From Halopseudomonas formosensis (lineage in GTDB: Bacteria; Pseudomonadota; Gammaproteobacteria; Pseudomonadales; Pseudomonadaceae), in the NCBI RefSeq assembly GCF_900115905.1, contig NZ_FOYD01000005.1:183021-247020 (forward strand): a stretch of 64,000 bases of DNA, in the 5' to 3' direction. The notes beneath the pieces were generated by a model, which was not told the origin of the DNA, ran no database searches, and was given only the letters and a program-made list of their open reading frames with translations. How positions within the stretch are numbered: position 1 is the stretch's first letter; the number at the start of each line of letters is the position of its first letter. Shown here piece after piece: positions 18,185 through 27,165 of this stretch. Position numbers and translations under genes: made by a program.

Positions 18185-19597
18185 ATGCGCACACTGATCA
18201 CAGCCCTGACACTGCCCGCCCTGCTGATCACCTCTGCCCTCAGCCCGGCCAGTCACGCCCATATTCCGTCCGCCAACCCGATGGAGCACAGCAGGCCCTT
18301 CCCTGCCGGCCCCTCGCGGCAACTGGAGGATTACCGCTTCCTCGACGACCCGGCCCGACGTACCGACCCGCTCGACGGGCTGCGTTATCACCGTCTTGGC
18401 GACAGCGCCTGGTTGCAGCTGGGGGGTGAACTGCGTTACGCCTTTACCCATGCGGACAACGTCGCCTTCGACCTCAACGGCCAGGGCGACGACAATTACA
18501 TCCAGCAGCGTGCCCAGGCCCATGCCAGCCTGCACCTGTGGGACAACCGGGTGCGCACCTTCGTCCAGCTGCAGAACACCCGCAGCTGGAATCAGCAGTT
18601 CCCCCTGCCCCGCGACGGCAGCCGCAACGATGTGGCCCAGGCCTTCATCGACACCCGCTTCGACCTCGGCCGGCTGCAGGCGACCACCCGCATCGGTCGT
18701 CAGGAGATCCAGTACGGCCAGGGCGCGCTGCTCAATATCGGCGAGCAGCCGAACATCCGTCAGGCCTTCGACGGCGCAGTATTGCGTCTGACCACGCCGG
18801 GCAAGCACCAGCTCGACCTGCTGGCCCTGCGACCGATCCTCTACGACAGAGACAATTTCGATGACAGCAGCGACAACAGCACCCGCCTGCTCGGCCTCTA
18901 TGCCAGCCTGAATCTCGCCCCGCAGCGCGGCGTGGATCTCTATGCCTTCGCCCGGGACATGGACGAGCGCAACTTCCAGGGCTTCGTCGGCCGGGAGGAG
19001 CGTTACACCCTCGGCACCCGTCTGTTCGGCCGCCAGCAGCAGCTGGACTGGAACTGGGACCTGATGCTGCAGGGCGGCGAACATGCCGGTCGGGATATCC
19101 GCGCCTGGGCTATCCGCAGCGACAGCGGCTATACCTTTGATAACCGCCTGCGCCTGCGGCTCGGCCTGCATCTGGATGTGGCCAGCGGCGGCGATCCGCT
19201 GACCGCCTCGCAGAGCCGCACCTTCGATGCCCTCTACCCGCGCAACGGCACCTATGGGGAGGCCAACCTGACCACCATGTCGAACCTGATCCTGGCCGGC
19301 CCCTCATTCAACTTCAAGCCGGCGCGGACCATAGAGGTGTACTCCTCGATCCTGCAGACCTGGCGGCATGCCACCGATGATTACGTCTATCTCCCCGGTG
19401 TGCGTCCGCTGGCCGGCACCCTGAACAATTCGGCGCGGGAAATCGGTACCACCTACCAGTTCACCGGCCGCTGGCAGCCGACCGCCAACTTCAACATCGA
19501 CCTGCATGCCATGCACCTGGCAGCAGGACGGGCGATCACCCGCGCCGGCGGGCATGACAACAACACCCTGGTAGTGCGCACCGCGATGCGCTTCTGA
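18185..19597 (+). CDS. Outer-membrane beta-barrel porin (alginate-export/AlgE-like family)
   Basis: 470 residues from ATG 18185, preferred over 18155 because it starts a signal peptide (residues 1-25, cleaved after SHA). The body is a run of alternating amphipathic strands rich in Arg and aromatic residues (LQLGGELRYAFTHAD, TTRIGRQEIQYGQGALL), and it ends in an aromatic residue (TAMRF), the usual BAM signal. It resembles the alginate-export domain family, which also contains many non-alginate porins. No alginate genes are nearby. It is followed 61 bp later by an exported arylsulfatase, so import of a sulfated compound or export of its product is a possible role. Confidence 0.78.
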   Translation: MRTLITALTLPALLITSALSPASHAHIPSANPMEHSRPFPAGPSRQLEDYRFLDDPARRTDPLDGLRYHRLGDSAWLQLGGELRYAFTHADNVAFDLNGQGDDNYIQQRAQAHASLHLWDNRVRTFVQLQNTRSWNQQFPLPRDGSRNDVAQAFIDTRFDLGRLQATTRIGRQEIQYGQGALLNIGEQPNIRQAFDGAVLRLTTPGKHQLDLLALRPILYDRDNFDDSSDNSTRLLGLYASLNLAPQRGVDLYAFARDMDERNFQGFVGREERYTLGTRLFGRQQQLDWNWDLMLQGGEHAGRDIRAWAIRSDSGYTFDNRLRLRLGLHLDVASGGDPLTASQSRTFDALYPRNGTYGEANLTTMSNLILAGPSFNFKPARTIEVYSSILQTWRHATDDYVYLPGVRPLAGTLNNSAREIGTTYQFTGRWQPTANFNIDLHAMHLAAGRAITRAGGHDNNTLVVRTAMRF

Positions 19598-19658
19598 ACA
19601 ACAACAGCCACCGGCGGCCATGTACCGCCGATCTGATACAGCAACTGAGGAAACAACC

Positions 19659-21329
19659 ATGAACATCAGACGACTCAGCTGGGCCCTGTGCCTCTCTGCC
19701 CTGGTCGGCACCGCCGTCCAGGCCGAGGACAAACAGCCCAACTTCCTGATCATCCTGGCCGACGACCTGGGCTACAGCGACATCACCAGCTTCGGCGGTG
19801 AGATCAACACCCCGAACATCGACAGCCTGGCCAGCGAGGGCGTACGGCTGACCAACTTCCACGCGGCACCGACCTGCTCGCCGACCCGCTCCATGCTGAT
19901 GTCCGGTACCGACAGCCACATGGCCGGTCTGGGCAACATGGGTGAACTGATCCAGCCCTTCCAGCGCAACCAGCCGGGCTACGAAGGCTACCTCAACGAG
20001 CGCGTGGCCTCCGTGGCCGAGGTCCTGCGGGACGGTGGCTACAACACCTATACCGTGGGCAAGTGGCATCTGGGCCGCACCGAGGAAACCAGCCCCGCCG
20101 CCCGTGGCTTCGACCGCTCCTACATCCTGGTTCAGGGCGGCGCCAGCCACTTCGACGACCAGTTCGCCATCATCGGCAACGATCCCAAGGCGATCTACCG
20201 CGAGAACGGCAAGCAGGTCAGCGCACCCGAGGGCTTCTTCTCCAGCCAGTTCTACACCGACACCATGCTCGAATACATCGAACAGGGTCGCAGCAACGGC
20301 AAGCCCTTCTTCGCCCTGCTGTCCTACACCGCTCCCCACTGGCCGCTGCATGTGCCGGACGAGTGGCTGGACAAGTACGAAGGCCGCTACGCCGCCGGCT
20401 ACGAGGCCATCCGCCAGGAGCGTCTGGCGCGCATGAAGGAAATGGGCCTGCTGCCGGCCAATGTCGAGGCCAACGTACCGATGGACGGCGCCCTGCCCAG
20501 CTGGGATCAGCTGACCGACGAACAGAAGCGTCGTGAAGCACGCAGCATGGAGCTCTACGCTTCCATGGTCGATAACATGGACCACCATATCGGTCGGGTC
20601 ATCGACTACCTGAAGAAGACCGGCGAATACGACAACACCTTCATCCTGTTCTTCTCCGACAACGGCGCCGACGGCAACAACCCCGAGGACCTGCCCGGCA
20701 ACGATGTGTGGATGAAGGAAAACTTCGACAACAGCCTGGAGAACATGGGCCGCCGCGGCTCCTACATCGCCTACGGTCCCCAGTGGGCCCAGGTCAGCAC
20801 CGCGCCCTTCCCGTTCTTCAAGGGCCTGACCAGCCAGGGTGGTATCCAGGTACCGGCGATCATCCGCGCTCCGCAGGTCAGCCAGCCCGGCACCATCACC
20901 CATGAAGTGGCCCACGTCATGGACGTGATGCCGACCTTCCTCGAACTGGCCGGCATCGAGCAGCCCTCCGGCACCTACAACGGCCGGGAAGTGGCCTCCA
21001 TCGAGGGCATCTCGATGCGCCCGATCCTCGAGGGCAAGGCCATGCCCGAACGCGCCATCGGCTGGGAACTGTTCGGCCGCAAGGCTCTGCGCAAGGGTGA
21101 TTGGAAGATCACCAACATGAACCCGCCCTACGGCACCGCCCAGTGGCAGCTGTACAACCTGGCCGAGGATCCGACCGAGAGCCGCGACCTGGCTGCCAGG
21201 CATCCGGAGAAGCTGGCCGAGCTGCTCAAGGACTGGGAAGCCTACGTGGCACGCAACAACGTGCTGATGGGCGAGTTCGATCTGCGCTACGGCTTCGACA
21301 CCTGCCTGTACGACCGCTGCTTCAAGTAA
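19659..21329 (+). CDS. Exported type I arylsulfatase
   Basis: 556 residues from ATG 19659 (AGGA SD upstream; the longer frame from 19620 adds no signal). A signal peptide of about 22 residues is cleaved after VQA. LADDLGYSD provides metal-ligand Asp35/36, CSPTR at 73-77 carries the Cys converted to formylglycine, and GKWHLG is the second sulfatase signature. The sequence is close to Pseudomonas AtsA, but that enzyme as I recall it lacks a signal peptide. Activation needs a formylglycine-generating enzyme, which is not in this window. It likely hydrolyses sulfate esters in the periplasm for sulfur supply. Confidence 0.9.
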   Translation: MNIRRLSWALCLSALVGTAVQAEDKQPNFLIILADDLGYSDITSFGGEINTPNIDSLASEGVRLTNFHAAPTCSPTRSMLMSGTDSHMAGLGNMGELIQPFQRNQPGYEGYLNERVASVAEVLRDGGYNTYTVGKWHLGRTEETSPAARGFDRSYILVQGGASHFDDQFAIIGNDPKAIYRENGKQVSAPEGFFSSQFYTDTMLEYIEQGRSNGKPFFALLSYTAPHWPLHVPDEWLDKYEGRYAAGYEAIRQERLARMKEMGLLPANVEANVPMDGALPSWDQLTDEQKRREARSMELYASMVDNMDHHIGRVIDYLKKTGEYDNTFILFFSDNGADGNNPEDLPGNDVWMKENFDNSLENMGRRGSYIAYGPQWAQVSTAPFPFFKGLTSQGGIQVPAIIRAPQVSQPGTITHEVAHVMDVMPTFLELAGIEQPSGTYNGREVASIEGISMRPILEGKAMPERAIGWELFGRKALRKGDWKITNMNPPYGTAQWQLYNLAEDPTESRDLAARHPEKLAELLKDWEAYVARNNVLMGEFDLRYGFDTCLYDRCFK

Positions 21330-21352
21330 GACGTCCGGAGCGTGGTAACCAG

Positions 21353-21390
21353 AAAGGGCTGTCCGGGTAACCGGCCAGCCCTTTTCTTTT
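21353..21390 (+). terminator. Strong intrinsic terminator after the sulfatase gene
   Basis: AAAGGGCTG (21353-21361) pairs with CAGCCCTTT (21376-21384), and an inner CCGG/CCGG stem tightens the loop. The tail is TTTTCTTTT. It is the clearest rho-independent terminator of this part of the window. Confidence 0.85.
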
Positions 21391-21527
21391 GCCCGTTTAT
21401 TGCAAAGCGCTGCTGGTGTGTCAGTTATGTTGAGAGACCGGGGAGGGCTTGCTGGGGTGCAGAGGCCTGCACTGAACCGGCCGAAACGAAGAGGCTTTTT
21501 TGTCCTACCGGCACGCTCAGGACGGTA

Positions 21528-22508
21528 TCACCAGCGCGCCAGGGTTTCCGAGGGCAGTTCGCCGAAGGCCTGCTTGTAGGCGGTGGTGAAATGACTGGGC
21601 TGGGCAAAGCCCAGGCGGTGCGCCAGATCCACCAGCTGCAGGTCACCCGGGCGGGCGCGGCGCAGACAGTCGCGTGCCAGCTCCAGACGGCACTGCTGCA
21701 GATAGCGCAGCGGACTGGTCTGCAGATTGTCGCGGAAGGCCTGCTCCAGACTGCGGCGACTCACGCCGCTGGCCCGCACCAGCTCCTCCATCGACCAGGG
21801 CTGTTCCAGATGCTCGTGGATGTATTCCAGTGCCCGCTTCAGGGCGCGGGGCAGCAGACGACGCTCGTTCAGCCGATGATGCACCGGCAGCAGCTGCAGG
21901 AGGTTCTCGCAGAACAGCGACTGCAACTGCTGCTGCGCCACCGGCAGGCCGAACAGACCACCGCCCTGGCGAAATTCCGCATCGGTCAGACGCAGCAGGT
22001 TGGCCATGCTCACCAGCGCCGGATGCTCCTGCTCGATGCGCAGTACCCGCTCCGGCAGGGTCGGCATGCTCATGTCATAGGCGGACTCGACGTGATTACG
22101 CAGCAACTGGTCTTCCAGCGAGGCAACAATGGCCTTGGTGCCGGGTGCCCAGACGATGTCGATCTCGTGACCGGGGGTGAACAGGATCATCTCGCCGGCC
22201 TTGACCTGCTGCCCGCTGTGCAGATCGCGGATGCCGCCGGCCAGCGGCAGTATGCCGTGCCAGGAACTCAGCGGTGTCGAGCTGACGGCCACCGCCTCCT
22301 CGCCCCAGTAGGCGCCGAACAGCTTGATGTTCGGCAGGTGGCGCAGGGTGAAGCGGATATCCGCATGGGCGCCACGGCGCTGCGGACGCACGGTACGTGA
22401 CTCCGAAAGGTTGCCGTTGAGCGTGGCCGCCGCTTCCTCGAAGCTTCGGGAAATGAGCAGGGGGCCGGGCGCAAAGGGTATGTGTTGTACCGACTGCTGG
22501 GCGAGCAT
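21528..22508 (-). CDS. AraC family transcriptional regulator
   Basis: 326 residues. The N-terminal part (about 1-210) fits an AraC-binding-like sensor. The C-terminal AraC double helix-turn-helix spans about 225-326 with WSMEELVRASGVSRRSLEQAFRDN and the conserved second helix region LVDLAHRLGFAQPSHFTTAYKQAFGELP. It is downstream of the acyl-CoA ligase on the same strand (128-bp gap) and convergent with the sulfatase. The target genes and inducer are unknown. Confidence 0.9.
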   Translation of the reverse strand: MLAQQSVQHIPFAPGPLLISRSFEEAAATLNGNLSESRTVRPQRRGAHADIRFTLRHLPNIKLFGAYWGEEAVAVSSTPLSSWHGILPLAGGIRDLHSGQQVKAGEMILFTPGHEIDIVWAPGTKAIVASLEDQLLRNHVESAYDMSMPTLPERVLRIEQEHPALVSMANLLRLTDAEFRQGGGLFGLPVAQQQLQSLFCENLLQLLPVHHRLNERRLLPRALKRALEYIHEHLEQPWSMEELVRASGVSRRSLEQAFRDNLQTSPLRYLQQCRLELARDCLRRARPGDLQLVDLAHRLGFAQPSHFTTAYKQAFGELPSETLARW

Positions 22509-22636
22509 GGGTGATTCCTGACTCTGTTGCTGCCTGTCGCCCGGACCGGGAGGGCGATCAGTTGCGACATTATACCGCAGCTGATCGCATTTACCGATAC
22601 GCCGGATCAGCGGTCAAGCCCGCCCCACCCCCACGC

Positions 22637-24331
22637 TCAGCTGGCCTTGGCGCGGGCCCGCTCTTCCTCCACCAGATCCTTCTTCGACAGCTTGCCCACC
22701 GGCGTGCGTGGCAGCGCATCGCGCAGCTCCATGGCCGACAGGCGCTCATGCTTGCCCAGACGCCCTTCGAGGAAACGCTGCAGCTCCTCGAAGCTCAGCC
22801 GGGGCGCACCGCTGCGCAGCTTGATGAAGGCCTTGGGCGACTGGCCGCGCCAGGGATCATCCACCCCGATGACCGCCACCTCCTCCACCGAGGGGTGCTC
22901 GTAGATGGCTTCCTCGATGACCCGCGGATACACGTTGTAGCCACTGCACAGGATCATGTCCTTGGTGCGGTCGACGATATAGACCCAGCCCTTCTCGTCC
23001 ATGTAGCCGACGTCACCGGTGCGCAGGAAACCGTCCTCGGTCATGGCCTCGGCGGTGGCATCCGGCCGTTTCCAGTAGCCGGGAGTAACGTTGGGGCCGG
23101 CGATGCAGACCTCGCCGCACTCCCCCGGCGGCAGGCTGCCGGGGGAGCCGTCCAACGGCGCGATGCGGATGATCGCGCCGGGGATCGGCAGGCCGCAGGA
23201 GCCGGGGCGCGGTTCGCCATCGCGCGGGGTGAAGGTTCCCGCTGTGGTGGTCTCGGTCATGCCCCAGCCCTCGCGCAGTGCGCAACCGGCCATCTGTGAG
23301 TAGCGCTGCTGCACTTCCAGCGGCAGGGGCGCGCCACCCGAGTTGCACAGCTTCAGCGAGGTCAGGTCCAGCTGCTCGGTGAGCGGATGCGCCGCCAGCC
23401 CGATGAACATGGTCGGCACCCCGGGGAAGGTGGTGATGCGGTTGTCATGGATCTCGCGCAGCACGCTTTCCGCATCGAAACGCGGATGCAGGTAAACCTC
23501 CGATCCCATGCGTACGCCGAAGATCATGTTCACCATAAGCGCGTAGATATGGAAAGGTGGCAGCACTGCCAGAACCCGCTCGCGCCCCGGCTCCAGTGCA
23601 TCACGCAGAATGGCTTCCAGCTGCGAGCAGGAGGCGGTGATGTTGGCGTGGGTCAGCATGGCGCCCTTGGGCACACCGGTGGTGCCACCGGTGTACTGCA
23701 GCACGGCCAGGCTGGAGGCCGGATCCCCCTGGGGATGCGCCCGGTAATCACCGTCATTGTCCAACAGGCTGGCAAAGGACAGGGTCTGCGCATCCAGGGC
23801 CACCGGCACCGACGGGCCGAGCTGACCGGCCGCCGCCGCACTGACCGGCCCGCAGAACTCGGTCAGCTGGCCGACCACCAGATGCCGCAGGCGGCTGTTG
23901 CCCAGCATGCCGGCCATCCGCGGATACAGCGATTCCAGATCCAGCGTCAGCATGATGTCGGTTTCGCTGTCCTCGATCTTGTGCGCCAGGGTGCGCTCGG
24001 CGTCCAGCGGGGAATAGTTGACCACGGTGCCGCCGGCGCGCAGAACGCCGAAAAAGCCGATGAAATAGTGCGGGGAATTGGGCAGGAACAGACCCACGTG
24101 CACCCCCGGCCCGACGCCCAGCCGCTGCAGGCCGGCAGCGGCGCGGCTGACCAGTCGGTCCAGCTCGCGGTAGCTGATCTTGTGGCCCAGAAAATCGATC
24201 GCGGGGTTATCGGCGAAGCGCTGGGCGCTCTGGTCCAGCAGTTCGTTCACCGGCCCCGTGGCCAGTTCGGTATCCCAGCGCAGGCTCTCGGGGTAGGAGT
24301 CCAGCCAGGGTAGATGAGCAGTCTCGGCCAT
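22637..24331 (-). CDS. Long-chain fatty acid/acyl-CoA ligase (AMP-binding)
   Basis: 564 residues of the ANL superfamily. The ATP P-loop YTGGTTGVPKG is at 213-223, then GWGMTET for adenylate, RTGDVGYMDEKGWVYIVDR for the hinge/A8 region, and the C-terminal lysine segment RTPVGKLSKKDLVEEE. The reaction is activation of a carboxylic acid to acyl-AMP and then acyl-CoA. Similar to FadD-type ligases; chain length is not readable. No beta-oxidation gene is adjacent; the AraC regulator downstream may control it. Confidence 0.85.
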   Translation of the reverse strand: MAETAHLPWLDSYPESLRWDTELATGPVNELLDQSAQRFADNPAIDFLGHKISYRELDRLVSRAAAGLQRLGVGPGVHVGLFLPNSPHYFIGFFGVLRAGGTVVNYSPLDAERTLAHKIEDSETDIMLTLDLESLYPRMAGMLGNSRLRHLVVGQLTEFCGPVSAAAAGQLGPSVPVALDAQTLSFASLLDNDGDYRAHPQGDPASSLAVLQYTGGTTGVPKGAMLTHANITASCSQLEAILRDALEPGRERVLAVLPPFHIYALMVNMIFGVRMGSEVYLHPRFDAESVLREIHDNRITTFPGVPTMFIGLAAHPLTEQLDLTSLKLCNSGGAPLPLEVQQRYSQMAGCALREGWGMTETTTAGTFTPRDGEPRPGSCGLPIPGAIIRIAPLDGSPGSLPPGECGEVCIAGPNVTPGYWKRPDATAEAMTEDGFLRTGDVGYMDEKGWVYIVDRTKDMILCSGYNVYPRVIEEAIYEHPSVEEVAVIGVDDPWRGQSPKAFIKLRSGAPRLSFEELQRFLEGRLGKHERLSAMELRDALPRTPVGKLSKKDLVEEERARAKAS

Positions 24332-24519
24332 ACCACGCCTCCAGGTGATTCATTGTTGTTATTGATAGCCTGACCCTAACTCTCCCAACGCGATCAGCAA
24401 AGCGCAATCCAGTAGACGTATGCGTCGTCATAGACAAGTCGCAGGGTGGCAATGCGTGATGCATTTCACAGAAGCCGGGGGTGCTGCCGACCGCCCTGTC
24501 ACATACGACGGCAATCAAA

Positions 24520-24548
24520 TTGCAATAAGCGAAGCGCGTTGCTAGATT
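24520..24548 (+). promoter_or_regulatory. Promoter for the DUF3015/DUF4105 pair
   Basis: TTGCAA (24520-24525) and TAGATT (24543-24548) are separated by exactly 17 nt, each with four or more matches to consensus. Transcription would begin near 24555, about 26 nt before ATG 24581. Confidence 0.55.
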
Positions 24549-24580
24549 CTGGACTTCTTCCCTACAGATGGATAACTGTC

Positions 24581-25069
24581 ATGAAACGCCTTCTCATTGG
24601 ATCTCTGCTGGCTGCCGCTTCCCTCAACGCCTTCGCTACCGCCCCCGGCGGCCCGGGTTGCGGCTGGGGTAACATGCTGTTCGAAGGTCAGAGCGGCCTG
24701 CCCTCCCACCTGGTGGCTTCCATCACCAACGGTACCTCCGGTAACGCCACCTTCGGCATGACCTCCGGTACCAACGGCTGTGACACCAGCGGCAAGCTGG
24801 CCTACCACGGCAAGTCCATGCTGGTACTGAGCAGCATCATGAACGAGCTGTCCGAAGACATGGCCCGCGGTGAGGGTGAAGCCCTGACCACCTACGCGGT
24901 TGTCATGGGCGTAGCCGCCGAGGATCGTGCCCGCTTTGCCACAGTGACCAGCGAGCACTTCAACGAGATCTTCAGCTCCGCCGACGTCACCGCCGAGCAG
25001 GTTTACACTGCCACTCTGGCCGTGATGAAGCGTGACGAGGTTCTGGCCAAGTACGCCGACCAGGCCTGA
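24581..25069 (+). CDS. Exported DUF3015 family protein
   Basis: 162 residues from ATG 24581; the upstream extension of the frame crosses the predicted promoter and is rejected. A signal peptide is cleaved after NAFA (about residue 19), then the Gly/Cys-rich APGGPGCGWGNMLF. Two cysteines (GCGW, NGCDTSG) may form a disulfide in the periplasm. DUF3015 has no known function; in pseudomonads it is often found beside a DUF4105 gene, as here. Confidence 0.85.
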   Translation: MKRLLIGSLLAAASLNAFATAPGGPGCGWGNMLFEGQSGLPSHLVASITNGTSGNATFGMTSGTNGCDTSGKLAYHGKSMLVLSSIMNELSEDMARGEGEALTTYAVVMGVAAEDRARFATVTSEHFNEIFSSADVTAEQVYTATLAVMKRDEVLAKYADQA

Positions 25070-25083
25070 TCCGGCCTGCCTGC

Positions 25084-25112
25084 GCCCTGCCCGCCTGCAG
25101 TACGGGCAGGGC
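25084..25112 (+). terminator. Hairpin between DUF3015 and DUF4105 genes
   Basis: GCCCTGCCCG (25084-25093), a 9-nt loop and CGGGCAGGGC (25103-25112) form a perfect 10-bp stem 15 bp after the DUF3015 stop. No T-run follows, so it may only dampen read-through or protect the upstream mRNA. Confidence 0.5.
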
Positions 25113-25160
25113 CGTCCGGGGCCCTGATCGCCCCTCAAGTCTTTCCCCCCAGCGGTGCGC

Positions 25161-27017
25161 ATGTTCAGAGCCCTGTTTTCCCTGTTGCTGGCCCTCGGCA
25201 GTCTCATCGCACAGGCCAACTCCCATCCCGATCCGGCCACGCTGCGGTCCCTTGCCGAACACCCCTACTGGATTGCCCTGGGGCACTATGAGAAGCCCCT
25301 GATCGGCGGCTGGCGCAGCTATGTGGATGACCCCGACTTCTTCCTTTCTGACCAGGGCGAACATTCTCCACTGGCGGAGCTCGAGGCCACGCTGGAGGCG
25401 CTTCATGCCGACCCTGGCCTGGCTGACCAGCATGCCCAGTGCCGTTACCCATCGCGCACCCGCTGGCTGCGCGAACAACTGGCACTGACCGAGCTGCCCG
25501 CGGTGACCTGCGCCGAGTATGCGGCCTGGTATGCCGATATCGACCCGCACAGTACCGTGCTGGTGTTTCCCGACGCCTATCTGAACAGCCCCTCCTCCAT
25601 GTTCGGGCATACCCTGCTGCGTATCGACTCGCCCGACATGCAGGACAACGGCACCGCACTGCTGAGCTATGCGCTGAATTTCGGCGCCATGGTCGAGCAG
25701 ATGGACAACAGCATGCTGTACGCCTGGAAGGGACTGGCCGGCGGCTATCCCGGCCAGTTCTCGCTGCTGCCGTACCGGGACAAGATCAGCGAATACAGCA
25801 GCCTGGAGAACCGCGACCTCTGGGAATACCGGCTCGATCTCACCCCGGAGGAGACCGGCCGCCTGGTCGAGCATGTCTGGGAACTGCGGCAGATCCGCTT
25901 CGACTATTTCTTCTTCGACGAGAACTGCTCCTACCGGCTGCTGGAGCTGCTGGAAATCGCCCGGCCGGGGCTGCGGCTAATCGATCAGTTCCCGCTCACT
26001 GCCATTCCCGCCGACACGGTACGCGCAGTGAAGGACGCCGGCATGATCAGCAGCGTGAACTACCGTCCCTCCCGGGAAAAGGAACTACTGGCCCGGGCCC
26101 AGCCGCTGTCATCCCGCGAGCTGGTACTGGCCCGGGAGCTGGCGGCGGATACCGCACTGCTGGAGGACCCGGCCTTTCAGCAACTGCCCGCCGAGCGGCA
26201 GGCGCTGATTCAGGAAACCAGCTACCGGCTGCTGCGCTATCAGGCGGTCAACCGCGAGCGCGACCCGGATAACGCGGCGCGCAGCTACCAGCTGCTGCAG
26301 GCGATCAACCGCAACCCGCCGCCGCGACTGGAGATCCCCACCCCACCCCTGCCCGAGGACGGTCACGAGTCACGCACCTGGCAACTGGCTCTGGGCAATC
26401 TGGATGGCCGGGACTTTGCCGAGTACGGCCTGCGCATGGCCTACCATGATCTCAACGACAATCTGGATGGCTTCCCGCTGGGCGCCCAGATCGAGCTGGG
26501 CAAACTGCGGGTACGCCAGTACGAGGGCAACCACTGGCAACTGCAGGAGCTCGGGCTGATCAGCATCCGCTCCCTGACCCCGCGCCACGCCCTGCTCAAG
26601 CCCTGGTCATGGCAGGTGGAAACCGGGCTCGAGCGGGTAGCCGGCAAGGACGGCAGGCAGCGTCTGGTGGGGCATCTCAATGGTGGCGGAGGCTTCAGCT
26701 GGAGGCTGAACGACGAGCTGCTGGCCTACAGCCTGGCCACCCTGCGGGTCGAGCATCATCCGGATTTTGCCGCCGCCCTGAGCCCGGCCGCCGGCTTTGA
26801 CGCGGGACTCTTGTGGCGCAATGGCGCTGGCAACCTGCTGCTCGAAGCCAGCGCCGACTACTTTCACAACGGCGAGATCCGCCGCCATATCGGCCTGACC
26901 CAGCAGCTGGAGCTGGACCGCAATCTGGGCCTGCGCCTGAGCGCCCGGCGCCAGTTCAGCCAGCTGGATACGCCGCGCAACGAGGTGATGCTGCAGCTGC
27001 GCTGGTATCACTACTGA
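25161..27017 (+). CDS. Exported DUF4105 (Lnb N-terminal domain) protein
   Basis: 618 residues from ATG 25161 (a GTG at 25155 is possible). The signal peptide of about 20 residues is cleaved near AQA. The Lnb-type periplasmic domain spans about 120-300, with NSPSSMFGHTLLRIDSP and FFDENCSYRLLELLEIARPG, which contain the conserved Ser/His and Cys of this papain-like-fold family. The C-terminal 250 residues read as amphipathic strands (RLSARRQFSQLDT, ending LRWYHY) and could form an outer-membrane barrel. The function is unknown. It follows DUF3015 by 91 bp. Confidence 0.82.
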   Translation: MFRALFSLLLALGSLIAQANSHPDPATLRSLAEHPYWIALGHYEKPLIGGWRSYVDDPDFFLSDQGEHSPLAELEATLEALHADPGLADQHAQCRYPSRTRWLREQLALTELPAVTCAEYAAWYADIDPHSTVLVFPDAYLNSPSSMFGHTLLRIDSPDMQDNGTALLSYALNFGAMVEQMDNSMLYAWKGLAGGYPGQFSLLPYRDKISEYSSLENRDLWEYRLDLTPEETGRLVEHVWELRQIRFDYFFFDENCSYRLLELLEIARPGLRLIDQFPLTAIPADTVRAVKDAGMISSVNYRPSREKELLARAQPLSSRELVLARELAADTALLEDPAFQQLPAERQALIQETSYRLLRYQAVNRERDPDNAARSYQLLQAINRNPPPRLEIPTPPLPEDGHESRTWQLALGNLDGRDFAEYGLRMAYHDLNDNLDGFPLGAQIELGKLRVRQYEGNHWQLQELGLISIRSLTPRHALLKPWSWQVETGLERVAGKDGRQRLVGHLNGGGGFSWRLNDELLAYSLATLRVEHHPDFAAALSPAAGFDAGLLWRNGAGNLLLEASADYFHNGEIRRHIGLTQQLELDRNLGLRLSARRQFSQLDTPRNEVMLQLRWYHY

Positions 27018-27019
27018 GG

Positions 27020-27041
27020 GAGCCTGCCGGCTGGCAGGCTC
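27020..27041. terminator. Hairpin between DUF4105 gene and aroF
   Basis: GAGCCTGCC-GGCT-GGCAGGCTC is a perfect 9-bp stem immediately after the DUF4105 stop in a convergent gap. No T-run follows on either strand, so rho-independent termination is uncertain. Confidence 0.5.
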
Positions 27042-27110
27042 TGGCGTGGGGGCTGGTATTTTTTTCCCGCCAAGGCACTCGCACAGTGAATGTGCTCCAT
27101 GGCTCGGTTT

Positions 27111-27137
27111 TGTAGGAGCGCCGCCCCCGGCGCGAAG
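27111..27137. repeat. REP-like palindrome (Pseudomonas type)
   Basis: The segment begins TGTAGGAGCG, has an imperfect GCGCC...GGCGC hairpin and ends CGCGAAG. This has the TGTAGGAGCG...CGCGAAG frame known from Pseudomonas REP elements. It lies in the convergent intergenic gap between DUF4105 and aroF, the typical location. No second copy was noticed in the window. Confidence 0.6.
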
Positions 27138-27165
27138 GACTCGAGCCGGAGCACGGCGCCCCAGC

